Assembly (NCBI RefSeq): GCF_007565055.1
Contig: NC_044553.1
Span: 39,943,916-40,007,915, forward strand
Source of the DNA: Rhinopithecus roxellana
Taxonomy: Eukaryota; Chordata; Mammalia; Primates; Cercopithecidae
Reading direction: 5' to 3'
DNA length: 64,000 nt
The position numbers were made by a program, and so were the translations under genes. The notes under the pieces are model-generated. The model saw only the letters and a program-made list of their open reading frames with translations. It ran no database searches and was not told the DNA's origin. Every line of letters begins with the position of its first letter. Within the stretch, counting starts at the first letter, position 1. Below, one piece after another: positions 24,310 to 33,766 of the stretch.

Positions 24310-24495
24310 GCCAGCCTCGCATTTGGGGATGCAACTTGCATTTGAATAGCTGCCTGGGCTTGTTATGGACCGGGGAAAGCTCTGAAAGGGAATCACTATG
24401 CAAATTGTCCCAGTTACAATCGAAAGGTTCGATCTCCAGGAGCTGCCTGACGGAAGTTGATGTCAGCTATCTATGCATTAGGGTTGCATTACCGC
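24310..24495. promoter_or_regulatory. Enhancer-like element with POU octamer
   Basis: Contains a perfect octamer ATGCAAAT (24,399-24,406) plus several TTGCAT/ATGCA half-motifs (near 24,330-24,345 and 24,473-24,490) within 180 bases of repeat-free DNA between two CpG-rich blocks. POU and neural or pancreatic factors are candidates. This is inference. Confidence 0.4.
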
Positions 24496-24541
24496 CTTCG
24501 TCTGCCTCCTCGCCACCCCCGCTCGCGCCTGCAGGGGCGGC

Positions 24542-24594
24542 TTTTTTTTTTTTTTTTTTGCTTATGTGTATATTTTCCCTCAGTAATTAAAAAA

Positions 24595-24603
<9 letters not shown>
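24542..24603. repeat. T18 run and A15 run facing each other
   Basis: T at 24,542-24,559 and A at 24,589-24,603 are separated by 29 bases, so the two homopolymers can pair as a stem. More A-rich units follow to about 24,630, and a 17-base T run lies at 24,782-24,798. These interrupt a CpG-rich zone. Confidence 0.8.
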
Positions 24604-24626
<23 letters not shown>

Positions 24627-24639
24627 AAACGACTGAAGG

Positions 24640-25920
24640 TGGTGGCGTAGCTCGCTAGGGCCTGGGAGGCCCACGGGCGGAGAGGGGAGGAGGTGTGGAC
24701 GGAAGGGTGTGTGTGTGTTGGGGGGGGGGGTCGTTCTTTTGCAGCAGGTGTTGATGGTGCGTTTGAAATCAAACATTTAGATTTTTTTTTTTTTTTTTCA
24801 CTGTGCCGGACGAGGCGGAGGCGTTGGCGGCGGGGGGTTGAGGCGGCGATGTATGCCTCCGCCCGCCCGCTTGATCCTACAATGCTGGCTGCGGATCAAT
24901 ACCCGCTCACCGTAATCCCAGTAATTGTAGGGCTCGCAGCTTTTATTTTAAAGAAATAGGACACTAGGGCGCCGGCAGGCGGCCGAGGCAGAACGGTTGG
25001 GCTGTGGTGCCTCCGGGGGCCTTTTGGGGCGCCCATCTTTTACCCCAGAGCTCAGAAAGCTCCGGGCAGCGAGGTGGTGGCGGAATGGCCAGTAGCCAGG
25101 GCCCACCTGGCGGCCCGCCGGGATGTGGAGGCCCACGTGAGTTCCGGCCGGGCATGGCGCTGACGAGAAGCCGCTGCTGGGCGCGTAGGGTAGGCAGCAC
25201 GCGGAATCTGGCCTTTTCCCGACCTGCGCGCGGGTCCTGGCGGGAGGCCCAGGTCCAGGATGGGCGTCTTGGGCTTGGGCGCCGACTGTGGGCGGTCTTG
25301 GCCCCAGACCACGACGCGTGGGGACCCAGGATGCTGGAACTCATGCCTTCGGCCTAGAAAGACAGAGGTTTTGTCCCCTTTCTGCCGCCTTCCAGGGCCG
25401 GAGGCCGGGCCAGGCTCCTGGGTGGCCTAGCTCTGGCCTAGTCTGCGTCTGGCCCTCGGTCTGGGAATTGGCAGGGACGCTAGGACCCAGTGATCTATCG
25501 CCCGCGCGGCCTCTTAGGCCGGGGTTTCCTCCAGGTGTTCTTGCCGCGCGTTCGCCCGACGTCCGCAGACCCCGTCGCGCCCGCAGGCCGGGCCAGCTTC
25601 GCATGGCGCCTGCTACCTCTGCCGCCCGCCCCTTGCTGGCAGAGCCCGGGCGGGACTGCCGGGGCCTGGGGCCGCAGCCCCCGCGCCGCTGGCCGCCCGC
25701 AGCTTCTGGCGCCCCCGAAAATGACCATCTGTCATTCAATTAAGGTTTCAGGGCAGCTGATGGGGGAGCCAGGGTCAGCGACCCCAGGACAAAACGGCCT
25801 GCTGCCTCGGATAGGAGAAGTTCAAATGTTAAATGCAGAACATTGTGCCCTCTCCCAGTCCGGGGCCCCACCCGGTCGCAGGTCCGGCCGGTGGACAGCA
25901 GCGGGGTGAAGGGCAGCGGT
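24640..25920. promoter_or_regulatory. CpG-rich block, most distal upstream island
   Basis: The outermost of the CpG-rich blocks, ending sharply near 25.9 kb where AT-rich DNA begins. It contains ATCAATA (ONECUT core, 24,895-24,901) beside 'cccagtaattgta'. Open frames on both strands (for example 25,288-25,743) are proline/arginine-rich by composition only. An island promoter for a non-coding RNA is possible. Confidence 0.5.
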
Positions 25921-26528
25921 CATTAGCACTTAGATTTCAGCTCTGGGCCCAGCTCCTTCTGTTGGGCTATTTTGACCAGAGAACCTTTAACCCTTTCACG
26001 CCAGCCCTCCCTCTAGAGAAGGCCAGATTGTCCAAAGGGGGAAAGTAAGAGAGGGAACTTAGATGCACCCTAATGAAGAGGGTTCAAAATTTCTTTTTGT
26101 GCTCATTTCTTCATAGGAATAGCAGACAAAACACCTACAAGATAGAAAAACGTTCATTATAGCCAAAACCAACGAAAAGTCCTCAGAAAGTTTTACTTTT
26201 ACATTTTTAGTTTTGGGGAAAGGAGTGCATTTATTAAATATGACCGTGAAACTGCTGGGCCAGTGTGGAGAGAATCTGTAAAATATTCCAGACTTTTCTC
26301 CCATAACTATGTTTACCCAAATGTGTGTGAATGGTGATGAGACTCTGCTAGCTACAGACAACTCCATTTATGTGTTGGTGATGAAGTCTCCATGCAGCCA
26401 GTCTCATTTACAGTTGAAAATAAGTTAGACAGTTGGCTTTTCCCTTTTGAGACATTCCTATAATAAAATGAGGTAAAAGTAATTGTAACTAATGGAATTC
26501 ATAAAGTACACTCATTAAGCATGTATAT

Positions 26529-26551
26529 AATGCCCACACGCTGTGGGCATT
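26529..26551. repeat. Perfect 10-bp hairpin with 3-base loop
   Basis: AATGCCCACA, loop CGC, TGTGGGCATT. A compact inverted repeat in AT-rich, repeat-free DNA. No flanking T run makes it look like a known terminator or small-RNA gene. Confidence 0.7.
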
Positions 26552-26641
26552 TAGGTATTAATATGCTTGGCTTTTCCGCACTAATCTGAGGAGAAGCAGC
26601 CACACACCTAGCAGTTTTCAGTGGAAGATCCAGCTAGTCCT

Positions 26642-26654
26642 CTTAATTATTAAC
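26642..26654 (+). promoter_or_regulatory. HNF1-type site (12 of 13 matches)
   Basis: CTTAATTATTAAC differs from the HNF1 consensus GTTAATNATTAAC only at the first base, and is nearly palindromic. It lies in AT-rich, repeat-free DNA about 17 kb upstream of ONECUT1. Confidence 0.45.
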
Positions 26655-26821
26655 CAGGAAGCCTGAAAACAGCTATATTAGCAAGATATCATTTCCAGGC
26701 TTCGAAATCTAAGTCCTTCAGCAGGCTAGTTAGCAATAGAGGAAGAACTCAGAGCTTCTAGCTTCCAGCGCCTGGTTCTAAACATTAAATCTAGTCCTTA
26801 CTTTTTGGAAGTAACTATCAA

Positions 26822-26841
26822 GCAATCAATTAATCAATCAG
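26822..26841 (+). promoter_or_regulatory. Cluster of ATCAAT cores
   Basis: Two ATCAAT motifs flanking TTA occur within 20 bases, a homotypic ONECUT-like cluster about 180 bases from the HNF1-type site. The functional claim is inference. Confidence 0.35.
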
Positions 26842-27556
26842 GCATTCAGCATTGAAGCACCTTAGAAAAATTTTCATTGGATAACAATGAATAATGCATG
26901 GCCCTCCAGTATATTGACTGTGGTAAATGGTCTTTAAGGTAAGGTGCTGCAACAAGTACCTTTAAATAAAATCAAATAAAAAGTTTACCACAATCATAAT
27001 AAATTGTTCAGTCATCTTCTTATTGACCCATGTAGTGTCTTTCTTCAGGGGCATTTGGAGTTATTTTTTTCCCCCTTACAAACAGACCAGAACAAATTGA
27101 TGAATAGAGCTTTCACTATGCTAATTTAGACATTATAAATATTTAATTAACATCCCTAATAGCCAGCCATAAAGCCCCCCTCCCTTCTGCTTTACACTCT
27201 TCTTAATCTAAAGTAAATGCTTTTCCCATTAATAGACTGATGCCATATTAGCGCTTCCTCGGTAAAAGAGCCCCATTTAGTCCAAAAGGAGGGAGCACTG
27301 AGTAGTCTGCATTAGGCAGGGGTTTATTCCTGTTTGTAAAGGATCCTGGGAGCTGTTACACATCTCTACAAATTCTACCTTTCTTGGTTCTTGCTTAAGT
27401 GAGACCATTCTAAGAAGGGGGGAGCCTCTCAATTTCATTTTTTGAGGCACTTTCAAGGTTGTAGTAGAATAGAACTATTTATTTTAGTAAGCCCTAGAAG
27501 TGGGTCATAGATAATGGATAGCAAATTTCTAACCAGGGACCGTGCTAGTCTTTTCA

Positions 27557-27785
27557 GCAAAAGTTATGCAGTGAAAAGAATTTTGAACCAGGAGTCAAAG
27601 GACCTAAGTTCAAATCCTATGGCACCCACTAGCAGTGGGACTCTTGGGCAAGGGATTTAGCCCTTCAGAACTGCAGTTTTCTCTTTTAAAATGGAGGTAA
27701 TGTCTATGCCATAGAGTAAAAGATTGAATGCGAGAATGTATGTGAAATTGCTTGGCATATAGTAGACAATAAACATTAGGTTAAT
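27557..27785 (+). mobile_element. MIR element
   Basis: Shows the usual MIR order: 'gaaccaggagtcaaag', loss of 'ttgggcaag...tttagcccttc', 'cagttttctcttttaaaatgg' and 'ggtaatgtctatgcc'. It is an old SINE fragment, diverged from consensus. Confidence 0.75.
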
Positions 27786-29915
27786 TCCTAAATGACTGCC
27801 CCAAATTCATGAATCCTTCTCTCCCCTTATATTTATTCTTGTCATCCTTAAAATACCCTGTTATCATAATCTAACATTGCAATAACACTTTATATTTGCA
27901 AGCATTGTTTGTCTTATTAATCCTTTGATTTGGTTTCTATAATGTAAAATAGGGAGAAACTAGAAGACCTAAACTCTGAGCAAGAGACAGTTTAAAAACA
28001 GATACTGGAACTTAGATGCTCAAAACCTCTGAGTCATAAACTCTGATGACTGAAATGTCCTTCCACAACAGTCCTTGTGTGGTTTAGAAAGATTCCAGAA
28101 GCTACATTATATTTCCCTGGGGGCAGGAATCAGGTCAGAACTGAGAGTTCAAGAAATTAGAAGCTCTCCAGGCTGATCTAACTCTGGAACTAGAATCTGC
28201 AGATGCTGAACATTAAATAGCTGAAAAAAGGAAAAGAGGCTTCGGACAATTTAAATGTAAAACACTGGAATGATAAGCCATTTTATTCTGAGAATATTTC
28301 TCCATCTGAGAAAAACAGACTTAACTTGTGGGATGTTGCTGGTTACAGAGAGAGTAGAAACTCTGAGTTATTCTTTTTGTTTGCCAGCACAAAATAAATA
28401 CCACTTAATGTAATATACTCATTAATACTGAGAAGAGATATATTTATCTGGATAGAGTAAATATCCTAGTAAAATCACATAGTTTTGATTTTTGGTGGAA
28501 ATCAAATTTTTCTTTTCCTTTTTGGTTAGCAGTGGAAAGGCCCAGATAGAAAAAATAATGGGAAAAGCGCAAGAAATTGGCTGGAACTACTTCCTACGTA
28601 ACAGGGAGTGGCAGGAGGTGTGAGCTCACAGACAGCAGAGACTGTCCTTGGATAGCTCCCCCTCTCTTTCATGCTCTGCTCTTCCACTCTTCTGCTCTCT
28701 CTTACTCTCTCATTTTTTCGTTCTAAGCTGTGCAGATCCATTGAATAGAAAGGGAAACATTTTTGCACCCTCCCTCAACATTTTGCTTGAGATACCTATG
28801 GGGAAAATTTTTGACAAGTGTTTCCTAGGGGTGTGTCCCACAGTGTTACTCTCCAAGAACACCATCAATTCATTCTACAGGAATGATTGGTGTGGGCCCA
28901 GAGAACTCTCATCTACTTCTTGGGCTTTCCATGTGAAGACAAGTGACCTCTTGGAGTTAGGCTATGGAAAACTGCTCTGAAGCTCTTAGAAACAAGGTAG
29001 AAAGTGATTTGCAGAGTGGAAAACATTATGTTTCTTAGCTATTCACTGCCCACTATTGCCAGGCTCCTTGCTAGGTGTACAGGTATTCAGAGAAAGTAAG
29101 AAATAGGACCTGTTCTTTATCTGAGGGAAGTGACAGACATTTAGATGGTATTTCAGAGATCCAAAGAAAGCTGGGAGAGAGGTTGGGGAACTGCCTGGGG
29201 ACAGGGAGTTTGTCACCAAAGGCTTTATCTAGGAGGATGAGATGGAGTTGGGCAGGTGAGGATGAAAGGAGAGGAAGAACATAGAGACAAACAGAATGAA
29301 CGAAGTGTCCAGCCTGGCAGACATGAGTGTAACAGCTCCAAGAGAAAGTCAGCTGGGGCCTGGGAAGGGCCTGTTGCCAAGTTGGGTTTGGATTTTCTCA
29401 TTTACCCAGCAGGGAACCAATAGAAGTTTTTAAGCAGGTAAATGAGGTAATACAATTTATTGCTTAGCAAAAGAACTGGTTTAAGAGTGAGGAGAGTGGG
29501 GACAGGGAGGTCAGTATAAACACAACAGCAACACACACAAACAAAGCTGGTGTTCCTGTTGTTGGTATATAAAGCCCTAGTCCATTAAATAATTTTCCAA
29601 ATCTCCATTTTTTCTTAAGTACAAAAATCAAAGTATCAAATTTATCTGAGGAGAATAAGTGTGATGTTTTTCTATTTACTGTTATTGTTTGATTTTCCCT
29701 TCTATTACTATAAGCACCCCATCATTTTGCATCTGAACTTTGTTGTTCTCTGTTGAACTTGATTGGCTTGTTTTGAGTGGACAACCATTGTCTCAGAACT
29801 GAGGTTCTGCCTGTGTCTGAAGCTTGCTCTCAGTGGCTATGTGCGCTGGTCACATTCGAACAAAACATACGGCAACTCAAAAAGCCTTGAAGAACAATGC
29901 GAATCTTCACTCTGT
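27786..29915. other. Intergenic DNA with possible L2/MIR remnants
   Basis: Mostly unique-looking. The stretch near 29,050-29,130 ('ttgctaggtgtacagg') resembles L2-type sequence, but I cannot name it with confidence. No gene. Confidence 0.4.
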
Positions 29916-29919
29916 CTTC

Positions 29920-30235
29920 CTTTTTTTTCTATGTTTATTTTTAGAGATGAGTTTTCATTTTGTCCCAGGCTGGAGTGCAGTGATGTGATTACAGCTCACT
30001 GCCACCTCGAATTCCTGGGCTCAAGGAATCATGCTTCAGCCTTCCAAGTAGCTGGGACTACAGGCACACTCTACCATGCCTGGTTAATTTTTTTTTTTTT
30101 TTTTTTTTTCACAACATTTCGGTTGTGAGAACTCACCACCTTGCCCAGGCTGGTCTTTAACTGGGCTCAAGTGATTCTTCCACCTCGGGCTCCTAAAGCG
30201 CTGGGATTACAGGTGTGAGCCACTGTACCTGGCCT
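29920..30235 (-). mobile_element. Alu (old, AluJ-like) with an altered centre
   Basis: Reverse-complement Alu from 'gcccaggctggagtgcagtg'-type sequence to 'gctgggattacaggtgtgag', many mutations, both monomers present. The middle, after a long T run (about 30,090-30,109), is replaced by non-Alu sequence at about 30,110-30,140. Confidence 0.85.
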
Positions 30236-30974
30236 ACTTTGTCTTCTTGAAAGTGTTTATATGACACTCTACACAATAAACTTCCCAAAGTTCATCTTTA
30301 GATGTCTCTTCTTCCTTGCAAGTTTCCCTATGTTGCTAAACAAGCTCTTCTCACCTCTCTGAGAGTCCCTTTTCAGCCATGCTGCTCTTCTGTTGGCTTT
30401 CTTCTTCTTTGCTCCCTTGCTGTTCACGTACCACCAGGTGTGTAGAAGCCCATTTCCCCAAGGCAGTCCTGTGGGAGTGTCTCCTCCACCAGCTGGATTT
30501 CTTAAGAGAAGCATCCCTGCTGGAATTTTAGGGGAAAAGCCTCTTTGTTCTTATGCTTGGGGAATATAATACTCACATCCACAAAACGGCAGAGAACATT
30601 GAACTGCTAACAGGTTTGATAGACTCTGTGTGGTGAGAATTCAGAAAGGAGAAGATAAACTGGACTAGAGTAATCAGAGAAGGCTTGAACCGAGATTGGT
30701 AGGATTTGGGGAAGTGAGAGGGAGGCCACAGAACATTTTGGTTGTGAGAACTAGCCCACAAAATGAGCAAACGTACAGGCCTAGGAACTGAAGATTTTCT
30801 TTGTGCTTTACACTAGAAAATGAAGTACACAGTCAAGCAAAACTATAGAGCAGAGATGGGAGACCCTCAGAAGATCATCTGGTCTGTCTGTCCTTGAAAC
30901 AGAGAGCTCAAATAGACAATGATTAATCATTATTTTCAATACCTGTTGATAGCTTATTTCTCCCATCCTTCGGG
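30236..30974. other. Intergenic DNA, no gene recognised
   Basis: Unique-looking. Contains the 21-base near-copy (30,732-30,752) of the foreign patch inside the preceding Alu. A stretch near 30,650-30,720 is L2-like in feel but not assignable. Confidence 0.4.
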
Positions 30975-30989
30975 GAACCTGTAATTTCT

Positions 30990-31284
30990 TTTTTTTTTTT
31001 TTGAGACGGAGTCTCGGTTTGTCGCCCAGGCTGGAGTGCAGTGGCCGGATCTCAGCTCACTGCAAGCTCCGCCTCCCAGGTTTATGCCATTCTCCTGCCT
31101 CAGCCTCCCGAGTAACTGGGACTACAGGCGCCTGTCACCTTGCCTGGCTAGTTGTTTGTATTTTTTAGTAGAAACGGGGTTTCACCATGTTAGGCAGGAT
31201 GGTCTATATCTTCTGACCTCGTGATCCGCCCGTCTGAGCCTCCCAAAGTGCTGGGATTACAGGCTTGAGCCACGGCGCCTGGCA
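30990..31284 (-). mobile_element. AluY, Old World monkey type
   Basis: Complete reverse-complement Alu with young AluY features and monkey-type variants ('tggccggatctcagctcact', 'ggtttatgcc', 'caggcttgagccac'). The flanking target copies are 30,975-30,989 and 31,285-31,300 (GGAATCTGTAATTTCT, one mismatch). Confidence 0.92.
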
Positions 31285-31300
31285 GGAATCTGTAATTTCT

Positions 31301-31465
31301 TTTTTTTTGTTTTTTTGAGATGGAGTCTCGCTCTGTCGCCCAGGCTGGAGTGCAGTGGCCGGATCCCAGCTCACTGCAAGCTCTGCCTCCCGGGTTTACG
31401 CCATTCTCCTGCCTCAGCCTCCCAAGTAGCTGGGACTACAGGCGCCCGCCACCTCGCCCGGCTAA
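31301..31465 (-). mobile_element. 5'-truncated AluY in tandem at the same target
   Basis: Right-monomer Alu with the same monkey-type variants ('gtttacgcc', 'cgcccgccacctcgcccgg'), truncated after 'ggctaa'. It is followed by a third copy of the target sequence at 31,466-31,481. Confidence 0.9.
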
Positions 31466-31481
31466 GGAATCTGTAATTTCT

Positions 31482-32118
31482 AAGTAATGAGCAAATGAAC
31501 TGCCAAGTCAACATCCATATTCCTATTCTTCTGTATTAACAAAACTCCTGTATTGTTGGATGTAGCCATGTGCCCAGATATGCAACTGTTATCTCCTAGT
31601 CTCTCTTGCAGAAAGATGTTGTGGTCCAGGTGTCTTGTGAGAATTCCAGAAAAGTACTTTAAAGGAGTATGAATCAGCTAGAATGTATGACTTGGTCCTT
31701 GCCCCTTTCTTCATCCTGATATCTGAATCATGGGTTTGATGACTGGAGCCTCAGTGACCATCTTACAAGTAAGAGATGATTTTCAGGGTAAAAGCTATGT
31801 GCTAAAGATGGCCCAGCAGAAATATAGAAAGAGCCTCATTCCTGATGACTATGGAGCCATCATTTCAGCCCTTGGTGTATATCTCTGGATTTTTTTCATG
31901 AGAGAGATATAGGCCTCTATCTAGGTCTTTTTTCAATGTGTTACTGGAAGTTGAATATATTTCTAAGTGATACATCCCCTACAAACTTTGAAAGTAGATT
32001 CTAAATTCTGGAAATCCCAGAAGGAGTGTGTTTATATTATTAATAACTCAATCAAAAGAATGTATTTCCTCTGCTTCATTAGGTATTTTAATATAGTTTT
32101 GTGCTTTAAAAAAACTTA
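31482..32118. other. Intergenic DNA, no gene recognised
   Basis: Unique-looking AT-rich sequence. The open frame at 31,730-31,912 has no recognisable signature. Confidence 0.4.
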
Positions 32119-32398
32119 GGTCAGGCCCGTTGGCTAACGCCTGTAATCTCAGCACTTTGGGAGGCCGAGGCAGGTGGATCACCTGAGGTCCGGAGTTCAA
32201 GACTAGCCTGGCCAACGTGGTGAAACCCTGTCTCTACTAAAAATGCAAAAGTTAGCTTGATGTGGTGGCACGTGCTTGTAATCCCAGTTACTCGGGAGGC
32301 AGAGGTAGGAGAATCACTTGAACCTGGAAGGCAGAGGTTGCTGTGATCTGAGATCACGCCACTGCACTCCAGCCTGAGAGACAGAGTGAGACTCCATC

Positions 32399-32426
<28 letters not shown>
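32119..32426 (+). mobile_element. AluS-like element with long A tail
   Basis: Forward Alu from 'ggctaacgcctgtaatc' to 'gagactccatc', followed by about 28 A residues. Confidence 0.92.
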
Positions 32427-32429
<3 letters not shown>

Positions 32430-32706
32430 TAGAGCTAGGGTTTCACTCTGTCCCCCAGGCTGGACTGCAGTGGCATGATCATAGCTTACTGTAGCCCCAA
32501 AGTCCCGGGCTCAAGCCATCCTCCCACCACAACCTCCCACATAGCTGAGACTACAGGCACACACCACCATGTCCAGCTAATTTTTAAATTTTTGTCTGTA
32601 CAGACAAAGTCTCCCTACGTTGCCCAGCTGGTTTTGAACTCCTAGCCTCAAGTGATCCTCCCACCTTGGCCTCACAAAGCGCTGGGTTTATAGGCATGAG
32701 CCACTG
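32427..32706 (-). mobile_element. AluJ-like element, inverted next to the preceding Alu
   Basis: Reverse-complement old Alu ('cccccaggctggactgcagt' ... 'aggcatgagccactgtg'). Directly abuts the A tail of the forward Alu, forming a tail-to-tail inverted pair. Confidence 0.9.
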
Positions 32707-33067
32707 TGGTTTGAATATGTTCGCTAAAGTTCATGTGTTGGAAACTTAATTCCCAATGCAACAGCGTTGTAGGGAAGGTCTACTGAAAAGTGTTAGATAA
32801 CGAGCGCTCTGCCCTCATAAATGGATTCATGTTGTTATCATGAGAATAAGTTTGTTATAAAATTACGTTTGTCCCCCCACCTCTTGCTCCTGCTCTTGCC
32901 CTTCTGCCTTTTGCCAGGAGATGATGCAGCAAGAAGGCTCTTACTAGATGCCAATGCCATGCTCTTGGAATTCCCAGTCTCCAGGACTATGAGCAAAATA
33001 AATTTCTGTTCTTTAAAAATTACCCAGTCTCCGTTTTCCGATATAGCAGTACAAAAGGACTAAGACA
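32707..33067 (+). mobile_element. LTR-like element, probably MaLR (MST/MLT1 type)
   Basis: Begins TGGTTTGAATATG and ends ...GGACTAAGACA. It contains the polyadenylation-type 'agcaaaataaatttctg' and 'aattacccagtctc', typical of mammalian apparent LTR retrotransposon LTRs. No internal coding region is adjacent, so it is a solo LTR. The subfamily is not certain. Confidence 0.6.
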
Positions 33068-33446
33068 TCATGTCTGAGCATTTATATTTTCAAGTATATA
33101 TTCTTAAAATATAAATTGCTTTTTATTTCTTCCTTACATCTCTGTTAGAGCCTTATAAAATATGTGCATCAGAGGGTTATATTATCAATGAATTTTACTT
33201 TAGGATAGCAAAGGAGACATAAGAAAATTTCTCTTAATAAAGGGGGTATTGGGTGTAATTGGGCTGAGCAATGCTCTTTAGACCTATGCTACACAAAACG
33301 TCTGCTGACCCAGACTGACCCATGCTGCTCACTGCATTCAGGTGGGGGTCACGGTGATGAAGACTGTTATGTATCCACTGAAAAGAATGGAACAGTGCTT
33401 AGTGGAGAGGGTGCTCTAAATGATCTTGTCCACAAGGCATGCAATT
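33068..33446. other. Intergenic DNA, no gene recognised
   Basis: AT-rich, unique-looking sequence. Confidence 0.4.
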
Positions 33447-33456
33447 AAGGTTTTCT

Positions 33457-33756
33457 TTCTTTTCTTTTTTTTTGAGATGGAGTCTCGCTCTGTTGCCCAG
33501 GCTGGAGTGTAATGGCATGATCTTGGCTCACTGCAACCTCCGCCTCCTGGGTTCAAGTGATTCTCCTGCCTCAGCCTCCTAAGTGGCTAGGATTACAGGC
33601 ACGTGCCACCATGCCCAGCTAAGTTTTTTTTGTACTTTTGGTAGAGACAGGGTTTTACCATGTTGGCCAGCCTGGTCTCAAACTCCTGACCTTGTGATCT
33701 GCCTGCCTTGGCCTCCTAAAGTGCTGAGATTACAGGCGTGAGCCACCGCACCTGGC
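33457..33756 (-). mobile_element. AluS-like element with target-site duplication
   Basis: Full reverse-complement Alu flanked by AAGGTTTTCT at 33,447-33,456 and 33,757-33,766. Confidence 0.93.
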
Positions 33757-33766
33757 AAGGTTTTCT

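Larger units (their letters stand above)
25930..27550. other. AT-rich, repeat-free upstream DNA
   Basis: No gene or transposon is recognised. Several long TTAATTA-type stretches (26,640; 27,130-27,160) look like non-coding regulatory sequence. Confidence 0.45.

Noticed and set aside
25288..25743. 151-codon frame in the distal CpG-rich block
   Set aside because: Low-complexity Pro/Arg/Ala composition; competing frames on both strands.
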